Assembly (NCBI GenBank): GCA_009837085.1
Contig: VXUF01000134.1
Coordinates: 16,691-80,690, forward strand
Length of the DNA stretch: 64,000 nt
Direction of reading: 5' to 3'
From: Holophagales bacterium
GTDB taxonomy: Bacteria; Acidobacteriota; Thermoanaerobaculia; Multivoradales; Multivoraceae
Of the stretch, positions 49,643 through 64,000 are shown one piece after another. The notes beneath the pieces are model-generated. The model was not told where the DNA came from. It did not search any database and saw only the letters and a program-made list of their open reading frames with translations. A program made the translations under genes and the position numbers. How positions within the stretch are numbered: the stretch's first letter is position 1; the number at the start of each line of letters is the position of its first letter.

Positions 49643-50679
49643 GCGCCGACCGGACTGCCGGGGCCTGGCTGGACGACCCCGAGCCCTGGCGCGAGACCCG
49701 GCGTCTGGGCCGGGCTCTGACCGCCATCGAGGGCGGCGGTGAAACGCAAGCTCTGGCGAAGATGGCCTACCGGCGTGCCGGCCGCGCGATGACGATCGGC
49801 CTGACCGGACCGCCCGGGGTCGGCAAGAGCACGTTGACGGCCGCTCTGACGCGGGAACTCCGGAAGCGGGGAGAGCCCGTGGCGGTGCTCGCGTTCGATC
49901 CGACCAGCCCGTTGACCGGCGGCGCCGTGCTTGGCGACCGGGTCCGGATGTCCGACCTGGAAACCGATCCGGGCGTCTTCATCCGGTCGATGGCCTCTCG
50001 CGGCGCCGGCGGGGGATTGGCGCAGGCCGCTGCCGCGGCGACCGATCTGCTCGATGCCGCGGGCTTTCCCTGGATTCTGGTCGAAACCGTGGGCACCGGC
50101 CAGGCCCAGACCGCCATTCGCCGGAACTCGGACCTGGTCGTTCTGGTCACGGCGCCCGGCCTGGGCGACGGCGTTCAGGCCATCAAGAGCGGGACGATGG
50201 AGATCGCGGACGTGTTCGTCGTCAACAAGAGCGACCTGCCGGGCGCGGCTGCCGCTCGCCGGTCGATCGTGGAGATGCTGCACCTGGCAGATGGGACTGG
50301 GAGCGAGCCGCCGGCGGTGCTGCCTACAGTGGCGCGGACGGGCGACGGCGCGGCGGAGGTCCTGGACACGGTGTCCGCGTGTTTTGAACGGCTGAGGGCG
50401 GGAGGCGAGATCGGCGCCCGGCGGTCGGCGCGGCTGAGGCGCAGGGTGCTGGACCTGTACCGTGCGGAGGTCCTGCAGCTGGCCATGGGCTCGGTCGACG
50501 ACGAGCGATTCGCGCGGGATCTCCTGGCCGCCGGGGGTTCAAAGGCTCTGGACGGAGAGGACGATTCGCAGCAGAATCGGGCGCCGCGGAAGTCCGGGCC
50601 GGCCAGCGATCCCTACGATCTGGCGGACCGGCTGGTCGGCGAGTTCGTTGGCGGATTGCGGCAACACCGAGGCGCATAG
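49639..50679 (+). CDS. meaB: MeaB/ArgK methylmalonyl-CoA mutase-associated GTPase
   Basis: GLTGPPGVGKSTLTAALTRELRKRGEPVAVLAFDPTSPLTGGAVLGDRVRM; WILVETVGTGQ; VVNKSDLPGA. Confidence 0.95.
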   Translation: MSADRTAGAWLDDPEPWRETRRLGRALTAIEGGGETQALAKMAYRRAGRAMTIGLTGPPGVGKSTLTAALTRELRKRGEPVAVLAFDPTSPLTGGAVLGDRVRMSDLETDPGVFIRSMASRGAGGGLAQAAAAATDLLDAAGFPWILVETVGTGQAQTAIRRNSDLVVLVTAPGLGDGVQAIKSGTMEIADVFVVNKSDLPGAAAARRSIVEMLHLADGTGSEPPAVLPTVARTGDGAAEVLDTVSACFERLRAGGEIGARRSARLRRRVLDLYRAEVLQLAMGSVDDERFARDLLAAGGSKALDGEDDSQQNRAPRKSGPASDPYDLADRLVGEFVGGLRQHRGA

Positions 50680-50681
50680 CA

Positions 50682-51083
50682 ATGATCACAGGTCTGGACC
50701 ATGTGGCGATCGCCGTCTCTTCGATCGAAGAGGCGAGGACGTTCTACGAGAAGCTGGGTCTCGAGATCACGGCGATCGAGGTGGTCGAGCACGAAGGGGT
50801 GCGGGTGGCGATGATCCCCTGCGGCGGCACGCGGATCGAACTCCTGGAGCCGCTCTCGGGCGATTCCCCGGTGGGGCGCTTCCTTGAGCGGCGCGGCCCG
50901 GGAGTACACCACCTGTGCATGCGGAGCGACGACATTCACGAGGACGACGCGAAGCTCCGCGAGGACGGACTGTCTTTGCTGCGCGGGCGGCCCGGCCCCG
51001 GCGCCGAGGGCGCCACGGTTCAGTTCGTCCACCCGAAGAGCGCGGGCGGGGTGCTGCTGGAACTGTCGGAGCCGGCGAGGTGA
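50682..51083 (+). CDS. mce: Methylmalonyl-CoA epimerase
   Basis: GLDHVAIAVSSIEEARTFYEKLGLEI...RGPGVHHLCMRSDDI...VQFVHPKSAGGVLLELSE. Confidence 0.94.
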   Translation: MITGLDHVAIAVSSIEEARTFYEKLGLEITAIEVVEHEGVRVAMIPCGGTRIELLEPLSGDSPVGRFLERRGPGVHHLCMRSDDIHEDDAKLREDGLSLLRGRPGPGAEGATVQFVHPKSAGGVLLELSEPAR

Positions 51084-52150
51084 CCGGTCGTCTGATTCTC
51101 GAGGACGGCTCCGTCTTCCGTGGCGAGACTCTGGTCGAGGGCAGCCGCTTCGCGGAGGTGGTCTTCAACACGTCGATGACGGGTTACCAGGAGATCCTGA
51201 CGGACCCTTCCTACCGGGGCCAGATCGTGATCATGACCCAGCCCCACATCGGCAACTACGGGACCTACGACGGCGCGGAGGAGTCGCACCGGGTGTGGGT
51301 GGAAGGGTTCGTCGTCCGCGAGTTCACCGTCCGCCGCTCGGGACTGGGTGATGGCGAGCTGGGCGCGTACCTGGATGCGGCGGGTGTGCCGGCCCTCGCT
51401 GGCATCGACACGCGGGCCGCGGTGCGGCGGCTGCGCGACCACGGTGCCATGCGAGGGTTGATCACGAGTTGCGATCGGCCGGACGCGGAGCTGGTCGAGG
51501 AAGTTCGGCGGCAGCCGACGATGGAGGGGCGGGCTCTCGTCGACGAGGTGACCTGCGAGGCTCCGTACGAGCTCGAGCCGGAGGGCGAGGAGAAGGTTCG
51601 CCTGGCGGTCTACGACTTCGGCGTCAAGCGGAACATCCTTCGCTCTCTAGTCCGGCAGGGCGCCCGGGTCGTCGTCCTGCCGGCGCGTACGCCGGCTCGC
51701 GAGTGTCTCGCCCTGGAGGTCGACGGCGTCGTGCTCTCGAACGGACCCGGAGACCCGGAGCCGCTCCACGGGATCATCGGCGAGGTGCGGGAACTCATCG
51801 ACTCCAGGACGCCGCTGTTCGGCATCTGTCTCGGCCACCAGTTGCTGGGCCTGGCTTTGGGCGGCAGGACCTTCAAGCTGAAGTTCGGGCACCACGGCGG
51901 CAACCAGCCGGTTCGCGACGAGGAGACCGGCGAGGTTTCCATCACGAGCCAGAACCACGGCTTCGCTCTCGCGGGAGACAGCCTTCCCGACGACTGCCAG
52001 GTGGCGGCGATCAATCTGAACGACGGTACGGTAGAAGCCTTCAAGGCGACCGGCCGGCCGATCTTCTCGGTCCAGTACCACCCGGAGGCGGCGCCGGGGC
52101 CGCACGACGCCGCGCGACTGTTCGGGGAGTTCCTCGACGTCTGTGGCTGA
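51080..52150 (+). CDS. carA: Carbamoyl-phosphate synthase small subunit
   Basis: RLILEDGSVFRGE...VVFNTSMTGYQEILTDPSYRGQIVIMTQPHIGNYG; GATase motif FGICLGHQLLGLALGG. GTG start 51080. Confidence 0.96.
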   Translation: MTGRLILEDGSVFRGETLVEGSRFAEVVFNTSMTGYQEILTDPSYRGQIVIMTQPHIGNYGTYDGAEESHRVWVEGFVVREFTVRRSGLGDGELGAYLDAAGVPALAGIDTRAAVRRLRDHGAMRGLITSCDRPDAELVEEVRRQPTMEGRALVDEVTCEAPYELEPEGEEKVRLAVYDFGVKRNILRSLVRQGARVVVLPARTPARECLALEVDGVVLSNGPGDPEPLHGIIGEVRELIDSRTPLFGICLGHQLLGLALGGRTFKLKFGHHGGNQPVRDEETGEVSITSQNHGFALAGDSLPDDCQVAAINLNDGTVEAFKATGRPIFSVQYHPEAAPGPHDAARLFGEFLDVCG

Positions 52151-53384
52151 CGCCCACGAGCCGGGTGCTGCGCGGGGCCGCCGGGTGGTCTGGTGGATCG
52201 CCGCGCGCTACCTGCTCGGGGGACGAAGCCGGCTCTTGACCGGGACCGCGAGGTCGGCCCTTGGGTCGACCGGCCTGGGCGTGGCGGCGATGGTCGTCTC
52301 GATGGCGCTGATGAGCGGCTACACGAACTCGGTCGAGAACCGGCTGCTCCAGAGCGGACCTCTGGTCGTCACGCCTCTGGGCGAAGCCGCGGGAGATCTC
52401 GCTTCCGCCGACGACACGGCCGGTCGATTGCGACGGCTGCCCGGCGTGGAACGGGTCGGCGTCACGCTGGCCGGCCAGGGCGCGCTGGCGAGCAGGGGAA
52501 ACCCGGCCGGCGTGGACGTCTGGTTCCGGGGCGTCCTGCCCGGCGCCTCCTCCTTCGGCGCCGGCGAAGAAGAACTCGAACGGAGCGCGGAGGGCTTGGA
52601 CGCGGTCGTGCTCGGCCGCCAACTCCTGCGGACTCTCGGCGTGGCGGACGGGGACCTGCTGCGTCTGACGGCGATCGTCGGCTCGCCCTCGGGCCAGCCG
52701 CGCTTCGCCTACCGCACGCTCCGGGTGACGGGTGCGTTCGAAACCGGGTTCTCCGAGTACGACCGGAGCTACGCCGTCCTGCACCGGGACACGGTCGCGG
52801 CTCTCGGCGCGGTAGGGGTGGTTCTCGAGGTGGCGACGTCGCAGGGCGCGGACCCGTCGTTGGTGCACCGGAGCATCGAGGAGCTGGTGGGCGCCGATGC
52901 GCTCGTCACCGACTGGCGACGGGGAAACCGGGACATCTTCGCGGCGCTTCGGCTGCAGAAATGGGGCCTGTTCCTGGTGTTGGGCCTGATCGTGCTGGTG
53001 TCGACGTTCAACATCGCCGCGGCCCTGGTCGTCATGGTGCGCGAGCGGGGCCGGGATACCGCGGTGCTTGGGGCGCTGGGGCTCGGTCCCCGGCGGCTGC
53101 GGCGGGTGTTCCTGGTCTGCGGCCTGAGTCTTGGCGCCGCGGGCACCGGCCTTGGTCTGCTGCTCGGTTCGCTGGTCAGCGCGATCATCACGCGCTACGA
53201 ACTCGTGCGGTTCGATCCCGGCGTGGCGGAGATCTACTTCATCAGCAGCGTCCCGTTCGACGTTCGGGCGCTGGATCTGCTGGCGGTGGCCGGCTTCAGC
53301 CTGCTGGTCGTCGGCCTCGCGTGCTGGTGGCCGGCCCGGCTGGCATCGTCCCTCGAGCCGGCGCGGGCTCTCCACTGGGAATAG
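52143..53384 (+). CDS. LolC/FtsX-type ABC transporter permease
   Basis: IAARYLLGGRSRLLTGTARSALGSTGLGVAAMVVSMALMSGY, four TM segments, MacB-like periplasmic loop; C-terminal WWPARLASSLEPARALHWE. Confidence 0.85.
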   Translation: MADAHEPGAARGRRVVWWIAARYLLGGRSRLLTGTARSALGSTGLGVAAMVVSMALMSGYTNSVENRLLQSGPLVVTPLGEAAGDLASADDTAGRLRRLPGVERVGVTLAGQGALASRGNPAGVDVWFRGVLPGASSFGAGEEELERSAEGLDAVVLGRQLLRTLGVADGDLLRLTAIVGSPSGQPRFAYRTLRVTGAFETGFSEYDRSYAVLHRDTVAALGAVGVVLEVATSQGADPSLVHRSIEELVGADALVTDWRRGNRDIFAALRLQKWGLFLVLGLIVLVSTFNIAAALVVMVRERGRDTAVLGALGLGPRRLRRVFLVCGLSLGAAGTGLGLLLGSLVSAIITRYELVRFDPGVAEIYFISSVPFDVRALDLLAVAGFSLLVVGLACWWPARLASSLEPARALHWE

Positions 53385-53426
53385 GGCACTGGGAGCAGGG
53401 CCTCACCAAACCCGCCTGATGTGGAA

Positions 53427-53462
53427 GGAGGGGTTGCTTGAAAGCAACCCCTCCCGGGTTTT
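53427..53462 (+). terminator. Strong hairpin, probable intrinsic terminator
   Basis: GGAGGGGTTGCT-TGAA-AGCAACCCCTCC, 12-bp perfect stem, followed by CGGGTTTT. Confidence 0.7.
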
Positions 53463-53772
53463 GAATCGCGCCTCAGTCAGCCCGTGGCCGCTGAGCGGAA
53501 GTTGAGGGTTTAAGGCAGGTCCGGACAGTGTCCGGGGGTGGGTCGCAGTTCCTCTGGCCGCGGACGCGTCCAGTCGTGACCCGGTGGGTGACGACACGGG
53601 AGCCAGGGCGCGAGTCGTTGGGCGAATGCCGATCGACCCTTAGCCTGTGGCTCGGTGCCGCCTCTGAAAGAAGTATACGCGACTCGGCGTCCAAGTGTTT
53701 CCTCCGTGCCGTGTTTTCCGTGGGCGGAACGAGCCGGAAACGCGCCCGCTTGCTTATACACTCCGCGCGCTC

Positions 53773-57018
<3,246 letters not shown>

Positions 57019-57025
57019 GCCGGCC

Positions 57026-57298
57026 TCAGCCGCGACGGATGCGCTCGATGTCGCTCTCCAGGCGCTCGCCGAGACGCCGCAACTCGACGCGGTAGTTTTC
57101 TTCCTCCTCGAGCCGCTTGGCCGGATCCGCGGCGAGGTTCTTGCGGTGGAGGATCTCGAGTTCGGCCACTTTCGCCTGGTGGCGGCTGCGGGCGTCTTCG
57201 ATCCGCCGCCGCTGATCTTCGTCGAGAGCGTCCTGCTGTGGCGCCGCGATGCCCCTGCTCTCGAGCTTCTCGAGCGCCCTCTCGTAGGCCGACTTCAC
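57026..57298 (-). CDS. Hypothetical small coiled-coil protein
   Basis: VKSAYERALEKLESRGIAAPQQDALDEDQRRRIEDARSRHQAKVAELEILHRKNLAADPAKRLEEEENYRVELRRLGERLESDIERIRRG; GTG start, directly upstream of carB 3' end on the opposite strand. Confidence 0.65.
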   Translation of the reverse strand: MKSAYERALEKLESRGIAAPQQDALDEDQRRRIEDARSRHQAKVAELEILHRKNLAADPAKRLEEEENYRVELRRLGERLESDIERIRRG

Positions 57299-57302
57299 CG
57301 GA

Positions 57303-58871
<1,569 letters not shown>

Positions 58872-58934
58872 GGCTGAGGAGCTTATCGCCGCCTCGAATC
58901 CGCAGGATCTACCGCCGCTCTCCGAAGGAGCTCC

Positions 58935-58970
58935 ACATTCATAGATGAAACGCTATGAAACGATGAATGT
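58935..58970. promoter_or_regulatory. Inverted/direct repeat cluster in the mcm-nrdJ divergent region
   Basis: ACATTCAT (58935-58942) and ATGAATGT (58963-58970) perfect 8-nt arms; between them ATGAAACG (58945-58952) and ATGAAACG (58955-58962). AT-rich against GC-rich surroundings. Confidence 0.6.
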
Positions 58971-59084
58971 CCATATCTAGTGGGCACATGGGGTCCCTGG
59001 GGCTACATGAAGTGGTTTTCGCGGCGATTCTGCTTGCGCCGGAGGGCCGTTCTGGGCTACAGTTCGACATTCACCGCGAAAGCC

Positions 59085-59108
59085 CACGGGTCCACGTTGG
59101 GGCCCGTG
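59085..59108 (+). promoter_or_regulatory. Leader hairpin close to the nrdJ start codon
   Basis: CACGGG-TCCACGTTGGGG-CCCGTG, 6-bp outer stem plus possible inner CC/GG, about 20 nt before ATG 59128. Confidence 0.45.
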
Positions 59109-59127
59109 CTGACCAGGGAGGTAGCAG

Positions 59128-61992
<2,865 letters not shown>

Positions 61993-62018
61993 CCCGGGCC
62001 GGCTGTTAGTCTGCCGGC

Positions 62019-62570
62019 ATGACAAGGCGTCTGGCGATCGGTCTGCTGATCGGCCTGGGTGTGGCCGGAGCTGTCGTCGTGGCGGTTTTCGGCTTCCTGG
62101 TGTCGGGCATTGTCGCGGGTGCCGAACCGCCGGAGATCGCGGAGCTCGATCCGATCCTGACCAGCTTCCAGTTGGACACGCTGGACGGATCGCGGCTGGG
62201 TCCGCCGGACCTGCGAGGCGATGTCGTCGTGGTCGACATGTGGGCGACGTGGTGCAAGCCGTGCGTCATCCAGGCGGAGATTCTCGAGAAGCTGCGCGAG
62301 GAGTACGCCGGCCGGGGCGTGTCGTTCCTCGCCTTGAACTCCGGGGAGGATCCGGAGACCGTCCGCGGTTACGTCGAAAAGACACCGTTCAGCTACCCGG
62401 TGCTGCTGGACCCCGAGGAGAGGGTGATGGGGGCCGCGGAGCTCTACGCCTTGCCTACGCTCGTCGTGCTGGACCCCCGGGGCGACGTCTCCTACATCTC
62501 GATCGGCATCACCGGGGCCAGCGTGGTGCGCAACGCGATCGAGGAGGCGCTCGCCGTCACGTCCGGCTGA
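62019..62570 (+). CDS. TlpA-like thiol-disulfide oxidoreductase
   Basis: Single TM anchor, VVVDMWATWCKPCVIQAEILEKLREEYAGRGVSFLALNSGEDPETVRGYVEKTPFSYPVLLDPEERVM. Confidence 0.92.
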   Translation: MTRRLAIGLLIGLGVAGAVVVAVFGFLVSGIVAGAEPPEIAELDPILTSFQLDTLDGSRLGPPDLRGDVVVVDMWATWCKPCVIQAEILEKLREEYAGRGVSFLALNSGEDPETVRGYVEKTPFSYPVLLDPEERVMGAAELYALPTLVVLDPRGDVSYISIGITGASVVRNAIEEALAVTSG

Positions 62571-62618
62571 GGCCCGGGACAGGCAGCGGTTCCCGCGAAC
62601 CGGGAGGGCGATGTCGCC

Positions 62619-62855
62619 GTGATCAACATCCGCAACCTCTCGATCAAGTGCGGGCACTGCGACACCTACCAGACGCTGTGCGCCTACCGCCGTCGCGACG
62701 ACTGGAACGTCTACGTTTACGAGTGCGAGAACGATGTCTGCGATCCGGAACTCAGCCGGACCCTCGTCGAAGTGCCGCGCGAACTCGATGAGTTAGCGCG
62801 ACGGGATCCGGCCTGGGAACACGGGCGGCGCCACACCGGCGGTGGCCACGACTGA
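62619..62855 (+). CDS. Small Cys-containing (zinc-ribbon-like) hypothetical protein
   Basis: VINIRNLSIKCGHCDTYQTLCAYRRRDDWNVYVYECENDVCDPEL; CxxC...C...C arrangement. Confidence 0.65.
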   Translation: MINIRNLSIKCGHCDTYQTLCAYRRRDDWNVYVYECENDVCDPELSRTLVEVPRELDELARRDPAWEHGRRHTGGGHD

Positions 62856-64000
62856 AGCGAGTCCTCGAAAGCAGCCGCTGTCGGCGGAGCGCCTGGAAGC
62901 GCTGGCGGCCCTGGCCGGCATCAATCGCCTGGAGCTGACGATCGAGAAGATCGTGCTTGGCGGCGACGGCCTCGCACGGTGGCGCGGCATGCCGGTCTTC
63001 GTGCCGCGTGCCGCCCCCGGCGACGTGGTCGAGGCCAGGATCACCGAGCGCCGCCCGAGCTACGCCCGCGCGGAGATCGAGGAGGTGAAGACACCGGGGC
63101 CGCTACGGCGAGAGGCGCCGTGTCCGTTCTACGAGCGTTGCGGCGGCTGCCAGCTCCAGCACATCGAGGAAGCGGAGCAGTTGGGACTCAAGGTGGCGGC
63201 GGCCATGGAGACGTTGCGCCGGCTGGGCGGCATCGATCCGGCCCAGCTCGCCGCGTGCCGCTTCGAGGAGCCGGTGAGCGAGAGGGCGTGGGGCTATCGG
63301 CTGCGGGCGCAGGTCCATGTCGACGCGAGTGCGGAAGAGTCGTTCGGCGTCGGCTTCCGGCGGCGTCGCAGCCATGATCTGGTTTTGGTCGACCGCTGCG
63401 CGGTGCTGGCTCCGGCGCTCGAGAACGAGCTGCGCGGTCTGTCCTCGCTGCTGGGCGACGCGGCTGCTGCTTCCAGGACGCCGCCGAGCCGCCTCAGTCT
63501 GGCGACGGCGGGCCTGGAGCGGGACTCCCCGGTGGTCGCGGCGCCGCCGGTCGACGGGCTGCCGGGCGGTGAACTTGAGATCGACCTTTTTGGAAAACGG
63601 CTCAGCTACGACGCCCGCTGCTTCTTCCAGGCCCACGGCGGGCTCCTGGAGTCGCTTCTGTTGTCGGCGGTCGGACCCTTCGAGGGCGAGGCCGCCGTGG
63701 AGCTCTACGCCGGCGTCGGCTTCTTCACCGTCGGTCTCGCCGACCGCTACCGGTCCGTCACGGCCGTGGAAGCCGAGTCGGTCGCTGCACGCTACGCGCG
63801 GAACAACCTGCGCCGCAACGGTCTCCGCCACTGCCGCGTCGACCGGTCGGCGGTCGAGAGCTGGATCGACCGACGCCGCGGCGGCCCCGGTCTGGAACCC
63901 GGCCTCGACCGGGTCCTCGTCGATCCCCCCCGCGCCGGCCTCTCGCGAAAGGTCCGCAGCGCCCTCCTCAGCGCCGCGCCCCGCCGCCTGACCTACGTCT
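62842..64000 (+). CDS. TRAM-domain class I RNA (uracil-5-)methyltransferase, TrmA/RlmD type; truncated at right edge
   Basis: LTIEKIVLGGDGLARWRGMPVFVPRAAPGDVVEARITERRPSYARAEIEEV (TRAM); PCPFYERCGGCQLQHI (Fe-S Cys motif); no stop before 64000. Confidence 0.88.
   Translation, partial: MATTEASPRKQPLSAERLEALAALAGINRLELTIEKIVLGGDGLARWRGMPVFVPRAAPGDVVEARITERRPSYARAEIEEVKTPGPLRREAPCPFYERCGGCQLQHIEEAEQLGLKVAAAMETLRRLGGIDPAQLAACRFEEPVSERAWGYRLRAQVHVDASAEESFGVGFRRRRSHDLVLVDRCAVLAPALENELRGLSSLLGDAAAASRTPPSRLSLATAGLERDSPVVAAPPVDGLPGGELEIDLFGKRLSYDARCFFQAHGGLLESLLLSAVGPFEGEAAVELYAGVGFFTVGLADRYRSVTAVEAESVAARYARNNLRRNGLRHCRVDRSAVESWIDRRRGGPGLEPGLDRVLVDPPRAGLSRKVRSALLSAAPRRLTYV

Overview
This is a high-GC bacterial chromosomal window (64 kb), gene-dense and mostly housekeeping. 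I would guess an Acidobacteriota-like lineage, but that is inference only. Recognised genes include proS, thrS, rpmI/rplT, zapA, a structurally supported 6S RNA, rny/ymdB-like, ispA, tlyA, nadK, ribBA, gmd, sat-cysC, metH, an ABC-F ATPase, hflKC, glpX, dcd, mazG, dnaK-hspR, meaB-mce-carA, carB, methylmalonyl-CoA mutase (catalytic subunit), nrdJ and a TrmA/RlmD-type methyltransferase that runs off the right edge. There are two tandem tRNA-Val genes (anticodons GAC and CAC). I see no prophage, transposase, CRISPR array, rRNA or clear defence island. The less ordinary features are: a LuxE/LuxC fatty-acid-reductase-like pair coupled to a PD-(D/E)XK + XPD-like Fe-S helicase fusion, with no luciferase genes visible; an S41/CtpA-family protein whose catalytic Lys position reads Tyr; a dnaK-hspR-DnaC-like AAA+ operon; a 20-bp tandem duplication that creates two TGATG stop/start junctions after rplT; a palindrome-rich 256-bp region between two divergent coenzyme-B12-type enzyme genes (mcm and nrdJ); and small palindromic intergenic repeats. 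Long antisense ORFs in the supplied track are mostly GC-driven shadows.
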